Part shown: positions 38,401 through 51,215 of the stretch, in pieces
Layout: every line of letters begins with the position of its first letter
Numbering within the stretch: the first letter of the stretch is position 1
Assembly (NCBI GenBank): GCA_949358305.1
Contig: OX442317.1
Coordinates: 6,080,186-6,144,185 of the forward strand
Direction of reading: 5' to 3'
Source of the DNA: Strigamia acuminata
Lineage: Eukaryota > Arthropoda > Chilopoda > Geophilomorpha > Linotaeniidae
Length of the DNA stretch: 64,000 bases
The notes under the pieces: model-generated
What the model saw: the letters and a program-made list of their open reading frames with translations, nothing else
Database searches by the model: none
What the model was told of the DNA's origin: nothing
Made by a program: the position numbers and the translations under genes

Positions 38401-38739
38401 ATTCGGAATTTTAAATTTTTCGGCACGTTTTTGGGTTTATAAAATCTAAATGTAGCTAAAAATAACCCTAAAAGTGCATTTTTTTTACAGCTTATATGAC
38501 TATTTATTCACTTATTTATCCAATTAAAAAAAAAATTCAATTTTCTTTATATTTCTGCCTAATTTCGTGAATTAAAATTCGATGTTTTTCTCTTTTTCAG
38601 ACACACCAATCAATCAAACAAAGCAAATCTCAAAAAAAACAAAAGAAGAAAAAATCATTTGAGAATCAACAAAAAAGAAAAAACAATGTGAGTCGAAATA
38701 AATCGCAAACTGACAACACATCTCTGTCGCCATGACGAC
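35466..38739. other. Gene-poor stretch
   Basis: No gene recognised. Contains a TTGACGTCAG CRE-like word near 36311, ATTCAAAAATCCATAAA-type short tandem copies at 37370-37460 and several poly-A runs. Confidence 0.45.
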
Positions 38740-38900
38740 CAAATCTAAACAAGTGCCCCGTCACTCACGCCACCAAACCCCACCTCCCACCCACACCCCC
38801 CCGCAACACGCAGGCGCGGGGGTCATCCAAACTCCACCTCCGCCCTCCATTGGCCCAGGCGGTAAATTCAACGACGCGTGACGTCACAGGATGGAGGGAA
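38740..38900. promoter_or_regulatory. CpG/GC-rich promoter-like island with CRE and CCAAT boxes
   Basis: The island is C-rich (ACCCCCCCGCAACACG) with ATTGG (reverse CCAAT) and a full palindromic CRE TGACGTCA at 38879-38886. It may be an upstream promoter for the + strand gene whose coding exons begin at 54.87 kb. That link is inference. Confidence 0.35.
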
Positions 38901-39410
38901 ATGAGGAATAAATTGATTGATGTTACTATAACTGGAGGAGCGCATTTTGTTGTATTGAGAGTGAAACAATGGACTTCCGGTGCAGATGAGATGAGACGAT
39001 TGCATTGCATGGTTTGTTCCATTTTGCAACGCGATGGAATAAAAATAAAACGAAAAGTATTGAACTCATTTAAAGAGGGTTAGGAAACGAGCGCATTGTA
39101 TTAGCCTTCATCAAATGTCATCTTTCCAGCAATTAAAAACGCTTCAATCAGAAAACCACTATTGTTTCCTTCTGATTTCGACTCATTTTTATAAAATTAC
39201 AAACAATTTCCACATAATTCCACACACAAATTAAAATTACCGTCAATTTGCGTGCAATTTCAAGCGAAATTCCATCAAAATTAATTTTAATTTCCAATAA
39301 TTGTTGCAATACATTTTTTTTAAATTACTATAAACACAAACAATTATCAAACAGCTGAATGCATCACTCTTTGAACCCTTTCACTCCCAATTCCCTGCCA
39401 TGCCATCAAT

Positions 39411-39426
39411 TTTATGACGTCATAAA
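39411..39426. promoter_or_regulatory. 16-bp palindrome centred on a CRE
   Basis: TTTATGACGTCATAAA is a perfect palindrome containing TGACGTCA, the consensus for CREB/ATF. It lies between the two promoter-like islands at 38.8 and 40.3 kb. Confidence 0.35.
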
Positions 39427-40289
39427 AGACACATTTCAGTAGAGACATCTAACCACACATTTTTATGGGCCGTCATAAAAATATTTATATATTTAAATGC
39501 CGAACAAAAAAAAAATACACACATGCTAAAACTCTGTGTATTATACATTATGGCTGAATTTTTCAAACAACAACAACAGAAAAATACACACGGATGAATT
39601 TATTCATTCACTTTCTCTATTATTCATGCAATTATGCGAAATTACCTTCACTTGCCTCTCATCCTCATGCATTTTTGATCAATTTTGCCCATTTTAATTG
39701 TCTTATCTGGTGAAACTGTTGCATTGTTGACATTTTAATTCGACTAAATAGTCGCCATTATTCTATATGACAAATATTATACCTTAAATTTTAATTTAAA
39801 AAAAAAAAAAAAACTTTTCGTGGTTTTTTAGGCTTGAAAAAATGTTAAATCTCGGTGGTGAGTCTGGTGACACGTCCCTTTTGTCTTATCTCAGTAGGTT
39901 AAGCAGTGGATTGAGTCACAGACGATTGTAATAACAATGTTACATTATAATAAAAAAAAAATTTTTAAAAAAATTAAAAAATTAAATGTCACAATTTGTA
40001 AATTGAGATGAATTGCTGACTAATCCATCTCAATTCATTCCTCAAACTCCATTTAAATAAACAATAAACACGTTCAACAATGCAACAATTTAAAATTTCG
40101 AATTAAATAGAATTTTTACAAAAAAAAAAAAAATCTCAAAAAATCGAAAACAATTTTTTTTTTCTCAGAAAAATATAATAAAAATTTTTAAAAAAATAAA
40201 AATAAAAACAAATTTCTCACACTCCAAATTTCAAAAGCGGTATACACAACAACGGTACCAAAAAAAACCAGCAAAAAAAAACAACGAAA

Positions 40290-40751
40290 AGCCTAACGGG
40301 GCTGTCGGGGAGGTCCCATAGTTGCATAGCCCGAAGCATGCAAGAAGTGCGCATGCGTTTGTTGTTTGAACCGCACAAACTCGAGTGGCGCCGTCAAGAA
40401 CAGGTCCATTTGGCCCCGGTGAGACCCGAGTGAAGATTGGACTTGACTCTACCACCCTTCATCACCGTTTGGTTCACCAAAAACTCAATCGTGATACACA
40501 CAACTTTTTTTTCTTGCAAAAACTCGAAATTGACCAGAAAAAAACATCAACAACAACAAAATCTCAAGTAATTTCGCTCCCAAATGGGTTAAAAACTGAA
40601 AACAAAACGACTGGGTCAAAGTGCAATGTGTATCCAATTAATTTGGATTAAATTCTAAATTATTATAAGACAAAAAAAACCAAAAAAAAACCAAAACCAA
40701 AAAGTCTAGTTAAAACTACAAATTCATCTTTCCAAGACTCATCACTGCAAG
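40290..40751 (+). promoter_or_regulatory. Promoter-like segment and possible noncoding first exon
   Basis: The segment contains an NRF1-type site TGCGCATGCG at 40348-40357 within a GC-richer stretch. It ends in a strong splice donor (CTGCAAG then GTAAGA at 40752). No ATG-initiated frame of substance runs through to the donor, so the exon would be 5' UTR. A plausible target is the + strand gene with coding exons from 54.8 kb, across a 14-kb intron; not demonstrable here. Confidence 0.35.
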
Positions 40752-43700
40752 GTAAGATTTTTCATTCAATTTTTCATTTAATTGATTGTAATTTTTAGTA
40801 ATTTATAAATATGTAATATAAACCGTAATAATTACAATGATGGGCGTCCAGAACACAAGAAAATTGATTCCAACTATTTACATAATCAATTTCCCACTGG
40901 CTGCTTGTTTTATTACCCAATATTTTCTTATAATAATTCACAGACAATGTAGAAATTTGCAACATTTTTTTATTTTTTCACTAATGTTGTATGTGAATTT
41001 TGGATCGAAAATTGAAAAATCGGTCTTGGTTAAAAATGATCAAAAATCGGTTTTAATTCACTTTTAACCAATTTTAAGTTACCGTATTATACAAACCAGA
41101 TAAATACAACAATCGGGGGTCGTTTCTTTCTGTTTGTTTTGGTCGTTTTCGTTTAATTTTCGTTTTGTTTTCGTTTTGGTCGTTTCCTTTGAGTTCCCGT
41201 TGTTGGATCTGGATGGGACGGGAAAAAAAGAGTCGTTTTAATTTATTTGCGTTTAATTTGGCCCAAATGTGTAGCAATAACAAAAATTAAACCTTGTTTC
41301 TCTCTGTTTTTGCACAAGGTCGTGAGCTCTGATTCATTTGAGACGTGATCTTAATGTCAAGTGAAATTTTCTGAGAAAAATTTCCAGAATCTTTTGTTTG
41401 CGTTTAGCTCCGAGCATGAGTCAAGAAGTATCCATTATGCAAAACAGATATATCTGCATTCAATTCGTACACGTTTTTTGAGTTCAAGGAATCCCGATTT
41501 CTAGTTTGGAATAATTTTTCAATGCAGCAGTCCGTTTGTCCTCACTACGGCGCTACGGCGCTAACCCGATCCCCGCTCGCCGGCCAACGATTTACCGCTT
41601 CATCCTCGTATTTTTCCGACCGACAACGAATCTAACCAAAAATAATGATTAAAATAATTGATTTAACAAAACAAATATACATTTGATAAAGTTTAGAGAA
41701 AAATCTCTGTCATAATTCTGTATGAAACGTCTCAAAATACGGTTTTAATCGAGCTTCGAATAGAAGAAAGCCGCATACCGGAAATACAAAGCCGACATCC
41801 GAATCCGAACATATTGTTCAAACTTCCGGTTAGGGCTAAATAAAAATGATTTAGAAGATTATAATTATTTCTATTTTATTAATATTATTATGTGGAATTG
41901 AAAGTTCAATTTTTGGTTTCGCGGCCTTCTTGATTTGACTGACGGCAGCTTCCATTTAATGCTTTCGTTTTTATTTTGTAAAAAAAAAATAAATATGGAA
42001 AGCTAAATTAAGTGCAATTTATGAATGAAATAAAATAAAAAATGGATGAAACAGAGTAGATGCACCGTCAAGAGTGCAGACAGTTTTTTGATGATTACCT
42101 TGGGATTGGGTGGAAAGATTTGATTTCATTTGCTCCTATCAAGTGATCAAGTGCAATAACCCTTTTCCTTCAACAAAATAGCAAAAGAATAAGAATGGAA
42201 AGAAAAAAATACAAACAAAAACAATCAAAGAACTGAAAAGAAAAATGTCAAATAAATCATTCCAGCAAAACACCGATAAAAAAATATGACTCAAATGAGT
42301 TAGCCCTATAACAAGAACAGTTTTTACATCCAAAAAACTTAAATAAAAAATTACTACATCAAAGTGAATGTATAAAATAAAAGTAATCCTTTTACATTTA
42401 TATTTTTCTGGTCCTTCACCTCTAAAAATTTCCCAATTTTTTTTATCTAATTTTTTAAATATATTTTATTTTTTTGTTAATATAAAATTCTATTGTTGAG
42501 AATTATGTCAAAATAAACTTAATTAATGTATCATAAAAACTAGTATTGTTTAAATAAAAAAAGATGGCCTAGGGAGTTTGAATTGAGCTTAAAAAAAAGG
42601 AGGAGAAAAAAAAATGGAGAAAATTGTTGGTTAGATGTTTAATTCATACTTTATTCAATCAAGGTTGTGGTTGCACTTGATAAAGTAACCTGATGAAATA
42701 AAAAGATAGAAGAAAACAAGCCAAAGGACCAAAAAAAACTTGTTTGTGTTTGCTAAATATGAAAAGCAAGACTGAATTTTTAATTGGAAAATTTGGATGC
42801 GTGTATAACCCTAATTTTATTCTAATTAGTAATTATACCACCCGAAAAAATACATAATTATTAACAAATTTAAATAAATAAAAAATTAATCCGCCTGTGT
42901 ACAAATCCACAACAAAATTATCATAATAATTTAGACAGTTTCAGGCCTAAATAATACATTTACGACTGGAAAATAGTAATGATTTCAACGGTTAAACATG
43001 CTAACAATGGACTGGAAAGTGGTGCATGAAAAGTCATAAAGTGCATCGAATTAAATGCAACTTAAAACATAATCAAAATAGTATAGGTGAGTGGTCTCCG
43101 TGTCTCTTTGTGGAGAGAAGTGGAATTGATTAAGCTTATTTTTCACATATGCATATATATCCCATATTGCCATCCATTTGTGTAAACAAATATAAAAAGA
43201 TTAACACGCCGTTAATGTTGACAGACCGAGCTGCGCACGTTGTAAAAATGTAAATCCATACACACAGGACCTTGTTTATCGACATCTATTTACCATGACA
43301 TCACGTCTCTGAGTGAAAATATACATTTTCATATTTCAATATTGATGTGCTAAAACTCAAACTGACCTCAACTTTTTCACACAATTCAAAACTTAGGAAA
43401 CACATAACAAAATAAAAGAATAGTAATTTATTATTCATTTATGTTTTCTAGGCTTAACACAGATATCATCAGAGCCTGCTGCAATTACGTGATTAAGCCT
43501 AAATCTACGAGTTTAAAGGTTACACAGCCTACATGTTTTGCTTTCAAATCTCTCTTTGTTTTTAATTTTTATATAATCTAACTACTAATCCTAGCATTAA
43601 ACCTGATTAGAGTGAAATGGTTATATAGGCAGGGCCCGTTCTAGGGTTTTCGTGCCCACATATTCGCAGTTAGGCCCTACTTAGAATATAAAATCAAAAA

Positions 43701-45738
43701 AGTAAATATCGGTACTGGAAATGTAGTGGAAATATAACTTTCTATAACATATATCTTCCACTATGTGGAATGATGACCGTTAAGTGGAATATCTCTATTA
43801 GATTTCCATTAGAATTCACGATCTTTTGCAATGGCTGCAGCTTCTTAAGCCTAATGGTAAATCCTACCTTGGGTTGACTTTACTGTATAAAATCAGTGCC
43901 TGGTTTAGGTCTTTCCAGAAGAAACCCAATTGATTATTGGAAGGCCATATATTGGTTTTTATTAATTTTAGTTTTGTTCTCACACTCCATCTTAATGAGG
44001 CCATGTACCTGTAAAAAAAATTGTAATAAAACGGAGCCCCCTAATTAAGAAACATTAATTAGCACAAATTTAATTAGATATAAAAATGAAGTGAGTGTCT
44101 CATCAATCCAACACCTGCTAGCTTAATTACACTTTTAGTTAGCATACCCACTAGTTCACTATACACTTAACAGTAATAGGCAGTGTACACCACGTGTAAA
44201 CCCATTATACAACATCTCTTCAATTCTCCCTTACATTCCAAATTCAAAACAAAAAAATTTAAAATAAATTGTACAACCGTTGATTTACATTTTTACAGCC
44301 CCTTGTCCCTTGTATACTTTGTTGGCGCGGCTGCTTAAACGTTTGAGGAAATTTTGGGTCTCAAATTTAAAGACATCTGCGTCCACAGACACCTGCTTAA
44401 GACGCCACCAGTGGAATCCAAAGGTGCAAAAGAGAACATTAATTTCAAAAGTGTCGGTTTAGGCCTCGAGTTTGAATGTGCACAGGCGAGGGATAGAATG
44501 GATAGTAAGGGAAAAATCATTCGTTTAATCTACACGTATCTTCGTGTGTTTATTTTATTTATTTTTCCCAAATGTTTGTATTTAAATAATATTTAAATAG
44601 AACTCGATTCGCATGTATTTCTTTCGAGTGTTGTCGCTCACGGTGTGTGTTTACACATCGCGTGACAATTTCTAAGTGGATACAAAATTATTTTCACACT
44701 TTTTTTATCTCAACTTCAACTGTTTAGCAGCTGTTAGGGCACGAAAGGATCTTAGATGTAAAAAAAAAATGGCGACGCATCACGCAAACTTGCTGCGATT
44801 TCATGTGGCTTATGAAAATTGGAAAATTAAAATTCAAGTTTGTGTATAATCATCGAATCAAATTAACCCTAATTTTAATGATAAATTAATTAAATCAAGC
44901 TGTAAAATATCTTTAATTTAAATTTAAAAAGATATAATTTGTACTAGGCTGGAAATCTGTGAAATTTTCATTGTCCAATTGCCCATTTCTTTCTTTCTTT
45001 CAATCCATCTCTTTTGCTCACCCCACACTCATCCAAACATTATCTCTCCCCCTATACTCAATCCCAGCTCTCTAATATCAAAAATGACAATTGACTTAAT
45101 TCGTAATTCAGTTCACATAACGACAGGCAGGTGGCTGTTTGAGTGACCACCTTTTATATGATAAAGAGAGTAAACATGGGCAGAATATTAAAGTTGTGTG
45201 TATTAACTAAGACTGCAGAAATCCAAAGACAGGTGAGTCGGGAGTCGGGCCATTTTGGCTTCGTTTTAGCATCTCGCAGTCACAGGTCGGTGCTGTAATG
45301 CAAGTTGTTGCTGTTTATGATGATAATAAAAGCAACAGACAATCGCAAGGTCAATGACAGGTGCTTTTAGCCACCATATTGGTTTTTATTTTACAATTCG
45401 TAAGAGTATTTTTTTTTTCTGAGTTGAAAAATTGATGTTGGAACTTAGACGAAGATTATAATAAGTGATTGTATAATAAAGTGATATCCATCTTTTTAAA
45501 AATGACAGTTACAAGTCAAGTGATTTCCTGCAATTATCGTTGTAATTTGTTAGCTCTGAGAATAGGTTTGTGTTTGTGCTTGGAATATTTAATCAATAAA
45601 CACATCTACTTAATCCTCACCTCAAACATTTTTTTAATATTGGATTCGGGCGTGGATTTTGTTCATTTTCACGTAAAAACCTGCAAGTGACTATATCATA
45701 AGTGCTCTGGTAGAACACCCGCGCTTTATTGACAGAAC
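40752..45738. other. Gene-poor AT-rich stretch
   Basis: No secure gene. A GC-richer patch at 41540-41640 and an 80-codon open frame near 44354-44596 were examined and not accepted. The word CAGGGCCCGTTCTAGGGTTT at 43631 resembles a transposon end, but no partner end is seen. Confidence 0.45.
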
Positions 45739-46135
45739 TTAAATTTAGATATTGAATTCAATCGGTTTGGTCAATTTAAACATTTATTTTATCGTTTTGT
45801 TCAATTTAGACATTTATTTTAGTCGTTTTCTTCAATTTAGACATTTAGTTTAGTCGTTTTCTTCAATTTAGACATTTATTTTAGTCGTTTTGTTCAATTT
45901 AGACATTTATTTTAGTCGTTTTGTTCAATTTAGACATTTATTTTAGTCGTTTTGTTCAATTTAGACATTTATTTTAGTCGTTTTGTTCAATTTAGACATT
46001 TATTTTAGTCGTTTTGTTCAATTTAGACATTTATTTTAGTCGTTTTGTTCAATTTAGACATTTATTTTAGTCGTTTTGTTTAATTTTGGTTCATTTATTT
46101 TAGTCGTTTTGTTCAATTTTGGTTCATTTAGATTC
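45739..46135. repeat. 31-bp minisatellite array B (inverse of array A)
   Basis: About 12 copies of TTTAGACATTTATTTTAGTC followed by GTTTTGTTCAA, the reverse complement of the 2.2-kb array unit. The left edge (TTTAGATATTGAATTCAAT) is the reverse complement of the right edge of array A. Confidence 0.9.
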
Positions 46136-47919
46136 GTGTTTTAAATAATACCGCATTCAATTAGCATCCCGCACTCAGTGAGAGCATTTATGGTAAATAG
46201 GAACCCAAAATATTCGCAAATTCTATTTGCTAGTGGACAGTTTGTTTGAATAGACTGCGTGATTGTGTTTGTACTGCGGCGCCCACCAACTGTCCAACTC
46301 CTTTGTTTATTTTAATAAGGTTCAAAATCAAAAGAAACACGGAGACTTCATGGTTTACAGTTTCGTAGTATCAACAGACTAATTACTCTCCTGTTACCGG
46401 TAGACATTTTAGTCGTTTCATATTACAGACTTTTGGACCACGAACTGACTAAAACGATCGAGAGTTTGAGATGCCCCTACCAGCAGCGGATTTATACATT
46501 CTCGCAGTTCTCATAAGAGAAGAATTGCGTGAACCCCGAATTCAAAAACAAAATATTTTCTCACGAAAAATCTTCAAAAAAATTCATTCTAGACATTATT
46601 TTCAATTAGGACCTCCAAAAACGACTGCAAGGAGGCCCTCTGCACCTACCATTACTGTTTTCAGTTGTTAACATCGAAAGATGACCATTTCCATCACATT
46701 TTTTCGATATTTTCAAATTTCACCATATAACCCTAACACCAAACATTTGACACAAAAACTCCCGATAATGCTGCCGCTATTTCCCGTTCTCCCCCATCAC
46801 TACTGCGACGTAAATGTGATCCTTTTCATATCTAAATGATGCCCAAACTTCCTAATAATTCTTATTCTAGGTTGGTAAACCATAAACACAAAAACAAACA
46901 TTAGAAATCATTTTTCCTGCACGCTCAAAAGGAAGCCGTATTGCGTAAACAACGATCGACGGGCGGCTGAATTTAATTCGTCTTTTCCAAAGGGATTTCT
47001 TATTAATCTTGAGGATATTATTAAGCCAGCAACACCCAACACTTCTTTCTCCATTATTGACAATACAATGTACTATTTCAATGCAATAATGCCTGCATAA
47101 ATTCTTTGTGGTGTCAATACACCACAGTTTCTTTATCCACACTAAGAGTAAACGATACTAGGAGCATATACTAAACAAAATAAATAGGCGCCACACTACA
47201 CGAATAATATATCGCCGCATAAACATTCCCCCAACAATTTTAACCAAATGAAAAATTCTAGTTAACATAATTTTTCTCTCTACGTCCGATCATTATTTTC
47301 CGTGGTCGCTGACTAAGTTGCCAGGGAATTCAGTCAAAACAACGACCTAAAAATATATTTAAAATGTCAATCGCATATCAATCATCAAACGCGTTTAATT
47401 TTCGTTCACTCATGAGAGGAAGGTGTTAATCAAATGGACCAATAGAAAGAATTAGAAATAGTATATAACTGGTTATTATGTAATGAGGACAGTCGAGATT
47501 TACGAGATGCAAGCTTACGTTTGCTTGTAAGTTGCAACAAGCCGAAATAGGTTTTCATTTCAAAGTATAATTACCCAGCTGCCATGTGTTGATGGCTAAT
47601 TTTTAAGGCTTTCAACGTTTAATGGCGATTTCATGTTTCTACTGGTTTGTTTGACTAATTATTGAACCCGCGAGTGGTAGGTTGTACTTCTGCATCGGTC
47701 TCAGGCTCAGACGGTGTGGAGCGGAATTGCAATTAAAGACTAGGGTGTTTCTTTCAAGTACGAACACAAACCAAATGGTCACTCAATTCTGCTGAAACAC
47801 AACGCCGAAAGCGCTTCGGTTATCGGCATTCAAAAATTTGCATTCAAAAATGCAGACGCATTTTAAAAACCGCCTTTTGTGTGTTAGTTAGTGTTCATCT
47901 TAAAAAGAGTTCTCGGTTA
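46136..47919. other. Gene-poor stretch with possible transposon remnant
   Basis: No gene recognised. At 46480-46640, AGCGGATTTATACATTCTCG and AAGGAGGCCC resemble the patch at 33.9-34.0 kb read on the other strand, suggesting copies of one degenerate element. A trailing ACATTTTAGTCGTTTC at 46402 is a stray unit of array B. Confidence 0.4.
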
Positions 47920-48230
47920 TTTCTACATGTTTATTAGCCAATTTTTTAATTTGATTGTGTTTAAGCGGGTTAAAACGAAAAGATTTCTCGAGTAATGCAT
48001 ATAAAACGCGTTTTCCCGTCTTATAATCCGCATTTTCTTAGTTTTGTTGCGTTTTAACTCGTTAAAACGGATAAACGTTTCAAGCAAAACTCCAAAACGC
48101 ATTTCAAATAGTCCGTGCGTTGTTTTGTCTAAAAACGCGTTTTCAGCATTTTTCACACCTTTCTTGCTTCATTTTAATTTTTTTTTAGCGTTTTAACTCA
48201 TTAAAACACATAAAAACGCGTTTTATATGG
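47920..48230. repeat. Diverged repeats built on AAAACGCGTTTT palindromes
   Basis: The 12-bp palindrome AAAACGCGTTTT occurs at 48003-48014, 48132-48143 and 48213-48224. A second palindrome, CGTTTTAACTCGTTAAAACG, lies at 48050-48069, with a variant at 48190-48207. The pattern suggests a diverged tandem of palindromic units. Confidence 0.55.
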
Positions 48231-49790
48231 TGCTTTCTTTGTTTTTAGCTTTTCTCTCTCTTGTTCAAACACATTCGAAGCGTTTTTCAGCCGTTTCCAC
48301 GATTATATCGACCCATTTTATAATATTGACGTGCTTTATCGAGTTGAAACGAAATTTCCCCGCTGTTATTTCTGTTTTCCTCGCGTTTCGGCACAAACAA
48401 GACAAAATGTTCCAACATTGCAAAAATTTGATATCGAATTACATCAGGCTTTGAATCTAAATGAGTTGAAAAACAATTAGGTTAAAAGTGCGCATCTATA
48501 TAGTTTTGAAGTGGGAGGACGGTTGAAATGAGTGAAATACGACGTCTCAGCGCTGCCCATTCGGCTTATTATTATTTTTGCACCTTGGGCATCCCGCTGA
48601 TAGCGAGATAATCGACTACCGAATCCTTGCTACAGAGTACAGACATCGCTGCAATCCCCAACACATTTAGGCCTAAAAAAGCCTTTCCATTCGCACGAAT
48701 TCAACACAAATTTATACATCGAAATTTACATTGAAATTTTTCTCCGGGCGTGTTTAGACACTGGCGTTTCTCTCGTCCCCAAAAAATCATTATAATTACC
48801 GCCAAAACCCCTAATTCACCCTTTTTAATTATTCAAAATTGCCACCAGGCCTCACATTCAACACATAACTCAAGCAAATTTCACTGTTGATGCCTGATTT
48901 AAAGGCCTAATAAACATTGTTACATCTACTAGTTTATAGAACACTATTTCTAAGAAGTGGCTACTCATGCTGAGTAGTAAAACGGACAGTAAATGTCATT
49001 TAAATTTATTGACACCAGGGTGTAAATAAAATGGGGAAAGGAAAAAAAATGGCGGATTCAAAGTGTTAGGTATATATTTATATATATATAAAAGGTAAAA
49101 ATAAATTTTTATTCGCTCGTTTTTTTTTCCATCAGTGGCATCCATGTTGATTTCTTTTTTTTCGTTATTTATGCTTCCTGCTTTTATTTCATTTAACTCT
49201 ATAAGGTCAGTGACTATACAAATGAATGTCTAAAGTGTGTTATTATTGCATGAAATTGAACATTACAACAAATTCACAAATTATGATAAAAAGTTAATCA
49301 AAGGACCATTGACCTGTCATTTTTATTCCTAAAAATAAAATCATTTTTTAAAAAAATAAATTTGATTTTTCAGCATTTTTTGATTTTTCGGTTTCGTGCA
49401 ATCACGCAGCCATTTTTTTTTTTTTTAAATTGGAAAATAATACAATTTATATATACATTGAACTTTGAGAAATCCAAAAATTAATATTTAGATAATGTTA
49501 TTAATATTCGAATTAAAAAAATATCCATCAGTGAACATATTTTCTTTCACTTCCTTGCATCAGCTCCACCTTAAAACCAGATCCCACGTGGGAATAAGTA
49601 GACAAGTGATCTTTATAGCAGGAATCCATTTTTTTTCCTTCTTACTTAGTTGTGTGGTCAAGTGAGTCTCGTGTGATCGTCTTCACTGGACCAATGGCTA
49701 GCCCCAGGGGTCCAGGTGGAGTTCAAGGCCCCATTGCGTGTTGCCGATCCAGGTATTGCGACGATGCTAATTAATAGGCAACATCGCAAT
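48231..49790. other. Gene-poor stretch
   Basis: No gene recognised. A GC-richer patch at 49670-49780 includes GCCCCAGGGGTCCAGG but has no convincing frame. Confidence 0.45.
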
Positions 49791-50165
49791 AAAATCAAAA
49801 AAATCCAAAAAATCCAAAATGGCGGCCGAAAAAATATTTTTTTTATATAAAAATTAAACTTAAAAGATCGATTTTCAATTTTCTGCAGACAAAAATTTTA
49901 CTAGCGACGCATTTGATTGGATATTTTCTAAATTGATACCCTTTAATCATTTAGTTAGGCTTAAATAACATTTTAATCAAAAAAATCAAAAAAATCAAAA
50001 ATGGCGGCCGAAAAAAAATATTTTTATATATAAAATAAAAATTAAACCTAAAAGATCGATTTCCAATTTTATGCAGATAAAAATTTTACTAGCGACGCAT
50101 TTGATTGGATATTTTCTAAATTGGATATGCTTTAATCATTTAGTTAGGCTTAAATAACATTTTAA
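49791..50165. repeat. Tandem duplication of about 185 bp
   Basis: Two copies (about 49791-49975 and 49976-50165) share AAATGGCGGCCGAAAAAA, AAAGATCGATTT, ATTTTACTAGCGACGCATTT and ATCATTTAGTTAGGCTTAAA. Each carries AAAATGGCGGC-type YY1/PHO-like sites. Confidence 0.8.
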
Positions 50166-50749
50166 CTTGTCGCCTCTTTGTTCCCTCATGCGTTGAACGC
50201 ATTGTGTAAATTAATGTTTATCTGTTGGCGCGCTCATTTCTCATGCCTCTTGAGTATATCTTATCTTCCAATTATCCACAGTCCTAAATAATACAATACT
50301 CAAATTGCTCGCAGCTCACACTGATTAAATCCATTCCTTCCTCTCTTCTTTTTTCGATACTTCTGGAGACTTAATTAGACTGTTATGGATTTATAGATCA
50401 ACCCAATTAACAGAAAAAGAAATAAAAACAAAACAGGCCCAGACTCGAGAGATAAGAATAAGAATAGTTGTGTAGTTGTTAAATTACAACTTGTTGGGGA
50501 CTTGCAAGTGTGTGTTTCTAGTCTGGGGAGGTGAGGCTTAAATAAATGACAACATTTTTCATCCCAGGGCTTGTTGTTACCTGAATGTGAAGTCTTGGTG
50601 TAATTATAGTGATGTATTAGTGCAGGCCCTCTAGACTCGAGAAGGTATAATAATGTGATCACATAGCGCCATTTTGGAAGGTTATATTTATGTAAATGAG
50701 TGGGTAGTAAAAAAAAAAGTTTAGTTGGGTGTAAAATTGACAAAAGAAA

Positions 50750-51215
50750 TGCGTTTTGGATGTATGGAAGTACATTTGGCACCGAAATTGCGTTTTGCAG
50801 CTGATAAGAGTATAAAACAACGCCGAACTACGTGTAAAATGGCAATAAATTGCATTTTAGGCAATTATTTTGGCATTTTGGCTGTATAAAAGTACATTTG
50901 GCACCAAAACAACATGAAAAGTACTATTTGGCAGCCAAAAAACGTGTAAAAATGGCACTAAAAGTGCATTTTTGGCAATTATTTTGGCATTTTGACTGTA
51001 TAATAATACATTTGGGACCAAAACAACATGAAAAATACTTTTTGGCAGTCACAAAACGTGTAAAAATGGCACTAAAAGTGTATTTTTGGCAATTATTTTG
51101 GCATTTTTGCTGTATAAAAGTACATTTGGTACCAAAACAACTTGAAAAATATTTTTTAGTAGCAAAAAAACGTGTAAAAATGGCACTAAATGTGCATTTT
51201 TAGCAGTTAAATGTG
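50750..51215. repeat. 114-bp tandem repeat
   Basis: Three good copies and one diverged copy of a unit containing ATTTTGGCATTTTG, AGTACATTTGG and AAACGTGTAAAAATGGCACT. The 114-bp period (38 codons) keeps a 117-codon frame open (KRVKMALKVHFWQLFWHF). This is expected of a repeat whose length is a multiple of 3 and is not good evidence of a gene. Confidence 0.8.

Noticed and set aside
43631-43660. Transposon end-like word CAGGGCCCGTTCTAGG
   Set aside because: No partner terminus or target duplication found nearby.
44354-44596. 80-codon ORF with mixed composition
   Set aside because: No family resemblance and no clear splice sites; the end is low-complexity hydrophobic sequence.
50850-51203. 117-codon repetitive ORF
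   Set aside because: The 114-bp repeat is a multiple of three, which keeps the frame open. No start context, splice context or family resemblance.
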